Below, one piece after another: positions 39,594 through 48,671 of a DNA stretch of 64,000 nucleotides. The DNA is taken from positions 124,001 through 188,000 of the forward strand of contig NZ_JAPZQX010000009.1 in assembly GCF_027531025.1 (NCBI RefSeq), written 5' to 3'. The first letter of the stretch is position 1; each line of letters opens with the position of its first letter. A program made the translations under genes and the position numbers. Source of the DNA: Novosphingobium sp. GTDB lineage: Bacteria > Pseudomonadota > Alphaproteobacteria > Sphingomonadales > Sphingomonadaceae. The notes below the pieces were generated by a model. That model was not told the origin of the DNA, made no database searches, and was given only the letters and a program-made list of their open reading frames with translations.

Positions 39594-40225
39594 CCCTGCA
39601 TCACTCCCACGGCGGCGCATTTCGCGCTCGATTCCTTCGCATCGCCGCCAAGGTAGGCGACTGCGATGAAACCGCCAACCACCACCACCACGAAAGCGGC
39701 GGTGGCGAGGCCCAGGTACTTGTCGATGAAAGCCTTGATCGGCGCGCCGAACAGGCGGAACAGCACGCCCACGAACAGGAAGCTGATCGCGCGAGAGACA
39801 ATGCTGGCCAGGATGAATGGCACCAGCGGCATGGCGATGAACCCGGCGGTGATCGTCAGCAGCTTGAACGGGATCGGGGTTGCCCCCTTGATCATGATGA
39901 TCTCTGCCCCGAATTCGCGCAGGTAACAGGCCGCCTTGGGAAAGCTTTCCGACAGGCCGAGCAGGGCGAGCAGCTGGGTGCCAAGCGTATCGTAAAGCGC
40001 ATAGCCAATCGCATAGCCTAGCAGGCCGCCTGCGACCGAGGCGAAGGTGGCGATCAGGGCAAAGCGCACGGCCTTCTTCGGTTCGGCCAGGCACATCAGC
40101 CCCAGCAGCGGATGCGGCGGGATCGGGAAGAAGCTGGCCTCGATAAAGGCGAAGGCCGCCAGCCACCATTCGGCATGGCGATGTGCCGCCTTGGCCATGG
40201 TCCAGTCATACAGGCTGCGCAGCAT
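39590..40225 (-). CDS. YqaA/DedA family membrane protein
   Basis: A 211-residue SNARE-associated/DedA-type protein with about five helices: AAFAFIEASFFPIPPHPLLGLM near residue 24-45 (the re-entrant loop with conserved E and P), GYAIGYALYD and KGATPIPFKLLTITAGF (the second conserved loop). These proteins help membrane lipid homeostasis. First gene of a three-gene operon with GST and the serine hydrolase. Confidence 0.9.
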   Translation of the reverse strand: MLRSLYDWTMAKAAHRHAEWWLAAFAFIEASFFPIPPHPLLGLMCLAEPKKAVRFALIATFASVAGGLLGYAIGYALYDTLGTQLLALLGLSESFPKAACYLREFGAEIIMIKGATPIPFKLLTITAGFIAMPLVPFILASIVSRAISFLFVGVLFRLFGAPIKAFIDKYLGLATAAFVVVVVGGFIAVAYLGGDAKESSAKCAAVGVMQG

Positions 40226-40293
40226 CGCGATATTCCCCCATTCCCGCCGCTTGCTTAGAAGCGCGCGAAGCGGGCGGCAAGCCGGACTAGCAG

Positions 40294-40345
40294 ATAACCA
40301 TATTGGTTATTTTGGCTTGACATTGTCACGCTTATTCGGTACATA
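40294..40345 (+). promoter_or_regulatory. perfect palindrome and candidate sigma-70 promoter upstream of terminase genes
   Basis: A perfect inverted repeat ATAACCATATTGGTTAT spans 40294-40310. It sits directly upstream of TTGACA (40317-40322), 17 bp from TACATA (40340-40345), a good -35 and a weaker -10. The palindrome could be an operator for the terminase operon or the divergent yqaA gene. A SD AGGAG stands before the terminase start. Confidence 0.55.
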
Positions 40346-40417
40346 GGTGGAACATCGCGATAGACCGATTCGGATCGGCCTGCCGCCTCCCCACCCCCTT
40401 TCAACAGGAGCATGCCC

Positions 40418-40963
40418 ATGACTACGGCCCCACCGGGACCGCACAAATCCGCGCGTGCCCTAAAAGCCAAGGCCCTGAAGCCGAAACCGAAAGTGCGCCT
40501 GCCCGGCCGGGTGCGCGAAGCGGGTGACAATCCCGGCACCGGCCACTGGCGGACCTATTTCCTGGAGCACCTGATCGAAACCTCGAACATCACCGCCTCG
40601 GCCCACTTCGCCAAGACCGTGCCCAGCCGGGCCTATCGCACCCGCAAGCAGGACCCGGCCTTTGCCGCAGCCTGGGATGCGGCCCTGGCCGAAGGGTATC
40701 GCAACCTCGAAATGGACCTCTTGGCCTATCTCCGCAGCCCCAGCCCGGACCGCAAGATGGACGTGGCCAGCGCGATCCGCCTGTTGACCCTGCACCGCCA
40801 GGCCGTGGCCCGGAGCCGCGCCGAGGAGGACGAGCAGAGCGAGCAGGACGTGCTCGATTCGATCGACGCGATGATCGACGAGATGCGCCAGCGCGCCGCC
40901 GCCAATGCGGCGCTGTCCGCCGGAGAGGACGCCGAACAGGATAGGTCGGATGAGCAAGCGTAG
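40418..40963 (+). CDS. small terminase-like protein of a GTA/prophage remnant
   Basis: A 181-residue protein with a basic, Lys/Pro-rich N-terminal tail followed by a helical segment (TYFLEHLIETSNITASAHFA, then VPSRAYRTRKQDPAFAAAWDAA) that resembles the DNA-binding region of phage small terminases. It precedes the large terminase and overlaps it by 14 bp, the order seen in gene-transfer-agent (GTA) clusters. ATG 40418 is preferred to 40412 because AGGAG is 7 bases upstream of it. Confidence 0.75.
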   Translation: MTTAPPGPHKSARALKAKALKPKPKVRLPGRVREAGDNPGTGHWRTYFLEHLIETSNITASAHFAKTVPSRAYRTRKQDPAFAAAWDAALAEGYRNLEMDLLAYLRSPSPDRKMDVASAIRLLTLHRQAVARSRAEEDEQSEQDVLDSIDAMIDEMRQRAAANAALSAGEDAEQDRSDEQA

Positions 40964-42293
40964 CGACAGCCGCGCCGCCTGTCTGCTGAAGCTGGAGCGG
41001 CCTGAATGCCGCGCCTTGCTGGCGCAGATGAGCGAACGGCAGCAACATTTGCTGCGCCACTACTGGGGGCTGTGGGCGCATGACGGCCAGCTGCCGCCCG
41101 CCGGTGACTGGCTGGCCTGGCTGATCCTCGCCGGGCGCGGCTTTGGCAAGACCCGGGCCGGGGCCGAATGGGTCCGCGCGATTGCCGAGGCCGATGGTTC
41201 GGCCCGGATCGCGCTGGTCGGCGCATCGCTGGGCGAGGTACGCCGCGTGATGGTGGAGGGTGACAGCGGCCTGCTGGCCATCGCCCCGCGTGGCAAGCGG
41301 CCCCGGTTCGAACCTTCGAAGCGGCTGCTGCGCTGGCCCGGCGGCGCCCAGGCCATGCTCTATTCGGCCGGTGAGCCGGAATCGCTGCGCGGGCCGCAGC
41401 ACAGCCATGCCTGGTGCGACGAGATCGCCAAGTGGGACAATGCCGGCGGCAAGGCCGGAGCCGCCTGGGACAACCTGCTGCTGGGCCTGCGCTTGGGCCA
41501 GCACCCGCGCGCCCTCGCCACGACGACACCGCGCGCGGTGCCCTTGCTGAAGCGGCTGGTGAACCATCCGGACGTGGCAATCACGCGCGGCCGGACCGAA
41601 GACAACGATCGCCACCTGCCGCCCCGCTTCCTGGCGGCGATGCGGCGCGAATTCGGCGGGAGCGCGCTCGGCCGACAGGAGCTGGACGGCGAACTGCTGG
41701 AGGATATCGAAGGCGCGCTGTGGACCCGGGCCCTGCTGGAGGCGGCCCGCGATGGGGCCGCCTCCGGCTTGCCCGGCGGCTGGACCCCGGTCCGGACCGT
41801 GATCGGGGTCGATCCGCCTGCTTCGGCGGGCGGCGATGCCTGCGGGATCGTGGTCTGCGCGCTGGGCGAAGATGGCCTGGTGCGGGTGCTGGCCGATTGC
41901 TCGGTCGAGAAGGCCAGCCCCGAAAAATGGGCCCGGGCCGTCGCCACTGCCGCCGAGGCCTGGCAGGCCGACCGGGTGGTCGCCGAAGCCAACCAGGGCG
42001 GGGCCATGGTCGAATCCGTGCTCCGCGCCGCAGAGGTCAACTTGCCGCTGCGGCTGGTCCACGCCCGCCAGGGCAAGAGCGCTCGCGCCGAGCCCGTCGC
42101 GGCACTCTATGAGGCTGGCCGGGTCCGCCACGCGGGCCTGTTCCCGCAGCTGGAGGACCAGCTCTGCGGCCTGATCGTGGGCGGCGGCTATGAAGGCCCC
42201 GGCCGATCGCCGGATCGCGCGGATGCGCTGGTCTGGGCGCTGACCGAGCTGGCGCTGCGCGCGCAGGTGGTGCCGCGGGTGTGGGTGGGCTGA
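40950..42293 (+). CDS. large terminase / DNA packaging ATPase (GTA/prophage)
   Basis: A 447-residue packaging motor. The ATPase has Walker A AGRGFGKTRAGAEW near residues 58-67, Walker B-like HAWCDEIAKW near 152-161 and the C-terminal nuclease domain with GVDPPASAGGDACGI and SPDRADALVWALTEL acidic motifs. It matches the DNA-packaging proteins of alphaproteobacterial GTA clusters in layout and appears intact. Starts within the end of the small terminase gene. The next gene on the normal cluster map, the portal, lies 553 bp away beyond an inserted GIY-YIG gene. Confidence 0.92.
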   Translation: MSKRSDSRAACLLKLERPECRALLAQMSERQQHLLRHYWGLWAHDGQLPPAGDWLAWLILAGRGFGKTRAGAEWVRAIAEADGSARIALVGASLGEVRRVMVEGDSGLLAIAPRGKRPRFEPSKRLLRWPGGAQAMLYSAGEPESLRGPQHSHAWCDEIAKWDNAGGKAGAAWDNLLLGLRLGQHPRALATTTPRAVPLLKRLVNHPDVAITRGRTEDNDRHLPPRFLAAMRREFGGSALGRQELDGELLEDIEGALWTRALLEAARDGAASGLPGGWTPVRTVIGVDPPASAGGDACGIVVCALGEDGLVRVLADCSVEKASPEKWARAVATAAEAWQADRVVAEANQGGAMVESVLRAAEVNLPLRLVHARQGKSARAEPVAALYEAGRVRHAGLFPQLEDQLCGLIVGGGYEGPGRSPDRADALVWALTELALRAQVVPRVWVG

Positions 42294-42311
42294 TTGATTA
42301 AGGGCAAATCC

Positions 42312-42386
42312 TTGGCCCGGAGCAGGCCCGGGCTGACATAATCTGAACCGGTAGTCAGCCCGGACTTGTTCCGGGCCAGTGCTTCC
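42312..42386. repeat. left REP-like doublet (two inverted palindromes)
   Basis: Two REP-like units in opposite orientation: 42312-42337 (TTGGCCCGGAGCAGG... type) and 42354-42386 (complementary orientation), separated by 16 bp. Each has a GC-rich stem of the form CCCGGA-loop-TCCGGG and a conserved GTCA/TGAC edge. The inner unit is identical as an inverted copy to a unit on the right of the GIY-YIG gene. Confidence 0.85.
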
Positions 42387-42400
42387 TTCAACTTCGGTCG

Positions 42401-42709
42401 ATGCGGCCGTTCGAACCGACTGTCTACATTCTTGCCAGCCATTATCGCGGCCGACTCTATACCGGCATCACCACCGATCTGCTCGCCCGCGTGCACCAGC
42501 ACCGAAGCGAGACCTTCGGCGGTTACACTGCTGACCGCGCCATCAAACGGCTTGTCTGGTTCGAACGGCACGAAGAGATCGAAGCAGCGATAGGCCGCGA
42601 AAAGACCATCAAGCGCTGGCCGCGCCAGTGGAAGTTCAACGTCATAGAAGCATCGAATCCCGATTGGCGCGACCTGGCTGAAGAGTTTGGTTTCCCGCCG
42701 CTGGGCTGA
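42401..42709 (+). CDS. GIY-YIG domain endonuclease (short, COG2827-like)
   Basis: A 102-residue single-domain GIY-YIG protein. Residues Tyr9 and Tyr20 (VYILAS and LYTGIT), Arg30 (LLARVHQH), Glu67 (GREKTIKRW) and Asn80 match the catalytic layout. Starts 15 bp after a REP-like palindrome and ends 9 bp before its inverted copy. The small free-standing class has no settled function; the repeats around it make them the obvious candidate substrate, which is inference. Confidence 0.9.
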   Translation: MRPFEPTVYILASHYRGRLYTGITTDLLARVHQHRSETFGGYTADRAIKRLVWFERHEEIEAAIGREKTIKRWPRQWKFNVIEASNPDWRDLAEEFGFPPLG

Positions 42710-42717
42710 TCAAGAAC

Positions 42718-42814
42718 AAGCACTGGCCCGGAACAAGTCCGGGCTGACCCGGAGTTAGCAACATTACATCGTCGTTAGGTTGTCACCCCGGACCTGTTCC
42801 GGGGTGGTGCTTCC
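42718..42814. repeat. right REP-like doublet (two inverted palindromes)
   Basis: Units at 42718-42748 and 42782-42814 in opposite orientation, 33 bp apart. The first is the exact inverted copy of 42354-42384. The second is a diverged variant with CCCCGGACCTGTTCCGGGG at its centre. Both share the GTGCTTCC edge seen on the left side. Placed between the GIY-YIG gene and the portal remnant. Confidence 0.85.
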
Positions 42815-42846
42815 TTGCCGCACCACCACATCGACCGGAGACCACC

Positions 42847-43535
42847 ATGTCCTTCCTGCAAACCCTGGCCGCTGCCTTCAAGGGCGGCGCGCCGGTTCGC
42901 GTGCCTTTGGCGCGCACCTTTACGTCGCCCTGGCTGTTCGCTGAGGGCACGGCCCGCGCGCCGTTCGAATATTCCGGCGCGGTGCGGCGGGCCTATCTGG
43001 AAAACCCGGTGGCGCAGCGCGCGGTGCGGCTGGTGGCCGAGGGGATCGGCGGGGCGCCCCTGCTGCCCACGGATCCCAAACTGGCCGCGCTGGTCGGGGC
43101 GACTTCGGCCGGGCAGGCGCTGCTCGAAACGCTGGCTGCGCAGCTGCTGCTCCATGGCGATGCCTATGTCCAGGTGATGAAGGACGGGGCGGGCCGCCCG
43201 GCCGAGCTGTTTGCGCTGAGGCCCGAGCGGGTCAGCGTTATTGCCGGCGAGGACGGCTGGCCGGCAGCCTATACCTATCGCGTGGGTGAGCGCAGCCTGA
43301 CCATCCCGGTACTGGACGAGGATGCCAGCCCCAACCTGATCCACATCCGCCACTTTCACCCGGTGGACGATCACTATGGCGCCGGGTGTCTCGCCGCTGC
43401 CGACCAGGCCGTGGCGGTGCACAATGCCGCTGCCGACTGGAACCGCGCGCTGCTGGAAAACGCGGCGCGGCCCAGTGGCGCGCTGGTCTATGATCCGGGC
43501 GATGGCGGCGGGCTTTCGGCCGATCAGTTCGAGCG
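42847..43535 (+). pseudogene. truncated GTA/prophage portal protein
   Basis: The first 230 residues match HK97-type portals of GTA clusters (YLENPVAQRAVRLVAEGIGG, LLLHGDAYVQVM, ADQAVAVHNAAADWNRALLE, NAARPSGALVYDPG). After SADQFER near 43536 homology stops and the frame reads nonsense to 43845, where the remainder of the portal (about 150 residues) is missing. The following DNA belongs, in another frame, to DUF2793. The gene cannot make a working portal. Confidence 0.85.
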
Positions 43536-43886
43536 ATCGATGGCCTGCTCCATGCCGCGATCGAAGGCGTGGCCAATGCGCCACCCATCGAGCCCGGCGA
43601 GGGCCAGTGCTGGCTGGTCGGGACGGCGCCAACCGGCGCCTGGACGGGCCAGGCCGGGCGGCTGGCACTGTATCAATCCGGCCACTGGCTGTTCCAGACG
43701 ACGCGCGACGGGATGCGGCTGCTGGACCGTTCAAGCGGGGTGGAGCGCCGCTTTGCCGGCGAATGGCGCATGGCCAGCCGCCCGGCCCCGCCCAGCGGCG
43801 GGACGACTATCGATGTCGAGGCGCGCAGCGCCCTGTCCGCGCTGATCGATTCACTCAGCCAGGCCGGAATCCTGCCGGCGACATGA
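43533..43886 (+). pseudogene. C-terminal remnant of DUF2793 domain protein
   Basis: From 43533 in frame the sequence reads AIDGLLHAAIEGVANAPPIE and continues through GQCWLVGTAPTGAWTGQAGR, SGHWLFQTTRDGMRLLDRSS and an end at 43886. This is the DUF2793 type found at the distal end of many sphingomonad GTA clusters. Only the part after roughly the RIDGLLHAAIEG helix is present, fused to the portal remnant without start codon. An internal ATG at 43569 might still produce a fragment. Confidence 0.85.
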
Positions 43887-43969
43887 ACCGGTACGACGAA
43901 GCGATGCATTTTCGCGAGGAGAGGTCGAAGAATCGCGACATTATTGCAACAGGTGAGCAGTTTGTCGGC

Positions 43970-43998
43970 TTGCACAGCCTTTTCGATACAGGTAGACA
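43970..43998 (+). promoter_or_regulatory. candidate sigma-70 promoter for ompA
   Basis: TTGCAC at 43970-43975, 17 bp, TAGACA at 43993-43998. The -10 is poor (three of six bases), so it is a tentative assignment, consistent with the gene having its own promoter after the remnant cluster and a strong terminator behind it. Confidence 0.35.
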
Positions 43999-44043
43999 GA
44001 CGCGAACTCGGTGGTTCAATCCTGTGCAAAGGGGAAAACGATA

Positions 44044-45138
<1,095 letters not shown>

Positions 45139-45164
45139 GCAGCCGCAAGGCGCTGAAAAGATCG

Positions 45165-45195
45165 GGGGGTCGGAGCAATCCGGCCCCCTTTTCTT
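45165..45195 (+). terminator. Rho-independent terminator of ompA
   Basis: Stem GGGGGTCGG / CCGGCCCCC around AGCAAT, immediately followed by TTTTCTT, 27 bp after the ompA stop codon. A GC-rich stem plus U tract. Confidence 0.85.
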
Positions 45196-45224
45196 ATGAG
45201 TGGAGGGAGTGCAAGGAGAGAGAC

Positions 45225-45752
45225 ATGATCCGCACGGTTTCGCTTGCCCTGATCGCCCTTGGCCTGGCCGGATGTGCCACCACTGGGCAGCCCGCTGCCA
45301 GCTCCAACCTGGCCGTGGCCAGCCTCGCCGGTCCGGATGGCAAGGCGGTCGGCACGGCCGCGATCATGCGGCGCGGCGCGGACACGATGGTGACGGTCAC
45401 CGTGACCGGTCAGCCTGGCGCGGTCCATGGCATGCACCTGCACGCGATCGGGAAGTGCGAAGCACCGGCCTTCACCAGCGCCGGCCCGCACCTCAATCCC
45501 GGCGGGCACCAGCACGGCAGGGACAATCCGATGGGTGCGCACCTCGGCGATCTGCCGAACGTGACGATCGATGCCCGCGGGATCGGCAGCATCACGGCCA
45601 ACCTGGGTCAGGATAGCGCCGCGATCGACGCCGCGCTGCACGACGCCGATGGCACCGCGATTGTACTCCATGCCGCGGCCGACGATTACCGCACCGACCC
45701 CACCGGCAACAGCGGGGCGCGGATCGCCTGCGGAGTGATCAGGCGGATCTGA
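45225..45752 (+). CDS. sodC: superoxide dismutase [Cu-Zn], lipoprotein form
   Basis: A 175-residue periplasmic enzyme. The lipobox LGLAGC (Cys17) indicates a lipoprotein. Metal sites: HGMHLHAIGKC (two copper His plus structural Cys), NPGGHQHG, MGAHLGDLPN (zinc ligand region) and TGNSGARIACGVI (second disulfide Cys). Removes superoxide in the periplasm. Preceded by AAGGAGAGAG. Follows ompA's terminator, so it is a separate transcript. Confidence 0.95.
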   Translation: MIRTVSLALIALGLAGCATTGQPAASSNLAVASLAGPDGKAVGTAAIMRRGADTMVTVTVTGQPGAVHGMHLHAIGKCEAPAFTSAGPHLNPGGHQHGRDNPMGAHLGDLPNVTIDARGIGSITANLGQDSAAIDAALHDADGTAIVLHAAADDYRTDPTGNSGARIACGVIRRI

Positions 45753-45761
45753 TCCGCGAGA

Positions 45762-47342
45762 TCAGGCGCTCTCTCCGGCCCGCTCGGCCAGCGTAGCCTC
45801 GGCTGCCGGGACCGACCGATAGGCAAAGATCAGCAGCACCACGGCGATCGGGGCCACCCCGATCAGCGACAGGATGCCCGTGCGCAGATCACCCACCAGC
45901 TTGCCATCGACCATGGTGCCAGCCAGGTCGGAGATCTGCCCGACCATGTAGGGACCGAAGCACAGCCCGACCAGCGTGGTGCCCAGGAAGAAGGCTGCGG
46001 TGGCGGTCCCGCGCATGCGCGGCAGCACCAGGTCCTGCGTCGTCGCCGCCGCCGCGCCGAGCGCCGCTGCGCCGAACAGACCGGCCAGGAAATTCATCAC
46101 ATAGAACAGCACCGGATCCGGGGTAGTGTAGCCGATCCAGATCGGCAGGGCCGGAGCGACCACCCCGAACAGGATCACCAGGATGCGCCCGGCGGGGTTC
46201 TTTGCCCGCAAGGCATCAGCCACCCGGCCGCCGATGATCACCCCCAGGAAGCCGCTGACCGCACCATTGGCGCCCAGGATGAAGGCCAGCTCGGACTTGG
46301 GCAGCTTGAGTACCTGCTCGGCATAGGGCGCCGACCAGAAGGCCAGGGCATAGGCAGCCAGCGACACCATGCTGTAGCCCAGCGTGGTGCAGATGAAGGC
46401 CGGAGTGCCCCAGATCAGCTTGAAAGTGGCCGGATCCTTTTGCCGCAGGACACAGGCCCACGAGAAGACGGCATAGTAACCCACGCCCACCGCCAGCCAC
46501 TGGGCCAGGGCGCCGGTCAGCTGGATCATCCACCAGGCGAAAGCCGCAAGCCCAGCGGCGACCAGCAGGTTGATCGCCAGCGCGCCCGCACCGCGCCGCG
46601 CCGCGCCAATCACCGTGAAGGGCGGAACGATCGTCGAAAGATCGGCCACGAACTCGCCAAACGGGTTGGGCGCCGACCTGGCCGGGGTGCCGTCCATGAT
46701 GCCGCGCACCGGTTCGCGCAGGGTGGCAACCCACAGGGCCACCAGCAGGCCAGGGACACCCACCGCCAGGAACGCAGCCTGCCAGCCGACCAGCCCCATC
46801 GGGCCACCATCGGGATAGGCTGCGTTCCAGGCCTGGACGATCTCCGCCCCGATGAACAGCGAGATGCCGCCGCCGAGATAAAGGCCGGACGAATAGATCG
46901 CGAGCGCGGTGGCGCGCTGACGCTTGGGGAAATAGTCCGAGATCAGCGAATAGGCCGTCGGGCTGGCGGTTGCCTCACCAATGCCCACGCCCATCCGGGC
47001 CAGGGTCAGCTGCCACTGGTTATGGGCAAAGCCGGATAGCGCGGTCATCGCCGACCACAGCGACAGGCCCAGGCTCAGCAGCTTGACCCGGCTCCAGTTA
47101 TCGGCCAGCCGCCCCAGCGGAATACCGAACAGGGCATAGAACACGGCAAAGGCCGCACCACCCAGAAAGCCCATGTCGCTGTCAGTCAGATCAAGGTCGC
47201 GCTTGATGTCGAGCGCCAGGATCGAGATGATCTGCCGGTCGACGAAGTTCAGGATGTAGACGACGACCAGTACGCCGAGCACATACCAGCTGTAGGATGT
47301 CGCCTCGCGCGGGGCCGGTGCCGTTTCCTGAGCTTCGTTCAC
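45762..47342 (-). CDS. MFS transporter (spinster-like)
   Basis: A 526-residue major-facilitator protein with 12 predicted helices. Family pattern DRQIISILALDIKRDLDLTD then GFLGGAAFAVFYALFGIPLGRLADNWSRV, and a second-half gating motif GRVADALRAKNP. Closest by pattern to spinster-type MFS carriers for lipids or small organics found widely in sphingomonads. GTG 47342 start with GGGAGAG ahead. It ends 10 bp from sodC, convergent. Confidence 0.88.
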   Translation of the reverse strand: MNEAQETAPAPREATSYSWYVLGVLVVVYILNFVDRQIISILALDIKRDLDLTDSDMGFLGGAAFAVFYALFGIPLGRLADNWSRVKLLSLGLSLWSAMTALSGFAHNQWQLTLARMGVGIGEATASPTAYSLISDYFPKRQRATALAIYSSGLYLGGGISLFIGAEIVQAWNAAYPDGGPMGLVGWQAAFLAVGVPGLLVALWVATLREPVRGIMDGTPARSAPNPFGEFVADLSTIVPPFTVIGAARRGAGALAINLLVAAGLAAFAWWMIQLTGALAQWLAVGVGYYAVFSWACVLRQKDPATFKLIWGTPAFICTTLGYSMVSLAAYALAFWSAPYAEQVLKLPKSELAFILGANGAVSGFLGVIIGGRVADALRAKNPAGRILVILFGVVAPALPIWIGYTTPDPVLFYVMNFLAGLFGAAALGAAAATTQDLVLPRMRGTATAAFFLGTTLVGLCFGPYMVGQISDLAGTMVDGKLVGDLRTGILSLIGVAPIAVVLLIFAYRSVPAAEATLAERAGESA

Positions 47343-47378
47343 CTGGTCTCTCCCTTGTTTCCGTTTACTCTAGTCGGT

Positions 47379-48074
47379 TCATTGGGCGTAGCGGGTCGGA
47401 TCGACCAGCCCGGCCTTGGCAAAGCCTTCGCGCCGCAAGCGGCAACTGTCGCACAGGCCGCAAGCCATGCCATCGGGTTGCGGATCATAGCAGGACCAGC
47501 TCATACCCGCATCCAGTTCCAGCCGCGCGGCCTCGGCCGCGATCTCGGCCTTGCCCATGAATTGCAGCGGCGCGTGGATACGCCAATCGTCCCCCTCGGC
47601 CCCAGCCTTGGTCGCGAGACGCGCCAGGTCCTGGAAGGCGGCAATGAATTCAGGCCGACAATCGGGATAGCCTGAATAGTCCAGCGCATTGACCCCGATA
47701 AACAGGTCACGCACGCCGATTGCCTCGGCCCAGGCCAGCGTCAACGACAGGAACACGAGGTTGCGCGCTGGCACGTAAGTGACCGGAATGTCAGTCCCGA
47801 CGCCGTCCTTGGGCACGGCGATATCGTCGGTCAGCGCCGATCCCCCGAACCGGGTCAGGTCAAGCGGCAGAATCACATGACGTACCGCGCCGATATGGCG
47901 GGCAATCTCCGCCGCTGCAGTCAGTTCACGGCGATGGCGCTGGTTGTAATCGATGGTCAGCGCGTTGATCGCATAGCCGGCTTCACGGGCCAGCCCCGCC
48001 ACCACCATCGAATCGAGCCCGCCGGAAAGCAGGATCACGGCCTGGCGCTGCGCTGTCGGGGAACTTGCGGACAT
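47379..48074 (-). CDS. queC: 7-cyano-7-deazaguanine synthase QueC
   Basis: Queuosine pathway enzyme converting carboxydeazaguanine to preQ0 with ammonia and ATP. The 231-residue product has the PP-loop ILLSGGLDSMV near residue 14, GVNALDYSGYPDCRPEFI and the zinc-binding cysteines SCYDPQPDGMACGLCDSCRLR near the C-terminus. Start ATG 48074; the extension to 48110 is not supported. The frame is continuous and complete. Confidence 0.96.
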   Translation of the reverse strand: MSASSPTAQRQAVILLSGGLDSMVVAGLAREAGYAINALTIDYNQRHRRELTAAAEIARHIGAVRHVILPLDLTRFGGSALTDDIAVPKDGVGTDIPVTYVPARNLVFLSLTLAWAEAIGVRDLFIGVNALDYSGYPDCRPEFIAAFQDLARLATKAGAEGDDWRIHAPLQFMGKAEIAAEAARLELDAGMSWSCYDPQPDGMACGLCDSCRLRREGFAKAGLVDPTRYAQ

Positions 48075-48136
48075 TTCCCCCGAGCTAGCCTGCGCGCCGC
48101 GCCAAGGCAATCACCCTGTTGGCAACTGCGTCCTGA

Positions 48137-48559
48137 TCAGCTGCAGGAACCGGTGCGGCGGGCCTCGGCCGCGAATTCGAACGGCAGGCCCTCGGCAATG
48201 CCCTGCGTTTCGATCTGGAGCAGGCGATTGGTTTCGCGGCGGATGCTGGTGCGGCCATAGCCCCGCCCACGACAGGTATACTGCACCGTCACCTCGTCAG
48301 GCCGGTCATCGACAATCACCCGGTCACAGGCCAAGGCCTCGTGCCGCAACTGGATCAGCTGGCGGCCATTGCCGACGCAGACCGGATAGGTTCGGCGAGT
48401 GGCGTCCCGCAAGCGGATCTCCCAGCGCCCAGACTCGATCTGGTCAAGCATGGCAAGGCTGCTGCGCTGGCCCTCGGCGGGCGCGGCAGGCACGACCATG
48501 GCGGCAGACCCAATGGCCGCCAGCCCGATCGCCGACATTCGCATCGCCAAACCGCGCAC
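48137..48559 (-). CDS. DUF3617-like periplasmic protein
   Basis: A 140-residue protein with a signal peptide (ALAMRMSAIGLAAIGSAAMV..., cleaved near AEG) and a mature part with Cys pairs in SGRWEIRLRD and CDRVIVDDRPDEVTVQYTCRGRG, like the DUF3617 family of small secreted proteins. GTG 48559 with AAGGAG 7 bases upstream is the start. Function unknown; two disulfides likely. Confidence 0.78.
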   Translation of the reverse strand: MRGLAMRMSAIGLAAIGSAAMVVPAAPAEGQRSSLAMLDQIESGRWEIRLRDATRRTYPVCVGNGRQLIQLRHEALACDRVIVDDRPDEVTVQYTCRGRGYGRTSIRRETNRLLQIETQGIAEGLPFEFAAEARRTGSCS

Positions 48560-48671
48560 ACGCGCTCTCCTTGTTGCTCTGGCTGCAGCTCATTTGGCCA
48601 CAAACCGGGAATCGGCTTGTACCATAACGACGCGAGTCGCCAAATCGTGCATTTCTATCGACGAAACGTTG

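Larger units (their letters stand above)
42312..42814. mobile_element. candidate REP-flanked GIY-YIG cassette
   Basis: A ~500-bp unit made of a single GIY-YIG gene with inverted REP-like doublets on both sides, the innermost repeats forming a 31-bp perfect inverted repeat. It interrupts the expected terminase-to-portal junction of the GTA remnant. Resembles the gene-between-palindromes layout of RAYT/REP elements but with a nuclease in place of the transposase. Mobility is inference; no target-site duplication was identified. Confidence 0.45.

Noticed and set aside
42312-42814. CRISPR array reading of the repeated palindromes
   Set aside because: Only four units, in opposite orientations, with unequal spacers and a gene between; this fits REP doublets and not a CRISPR array.
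47297-47675. Plus-strand frames over the start of the MFS and queC genes
   Set aside because: They overlap two certain genes in antisense; no independent evidence.
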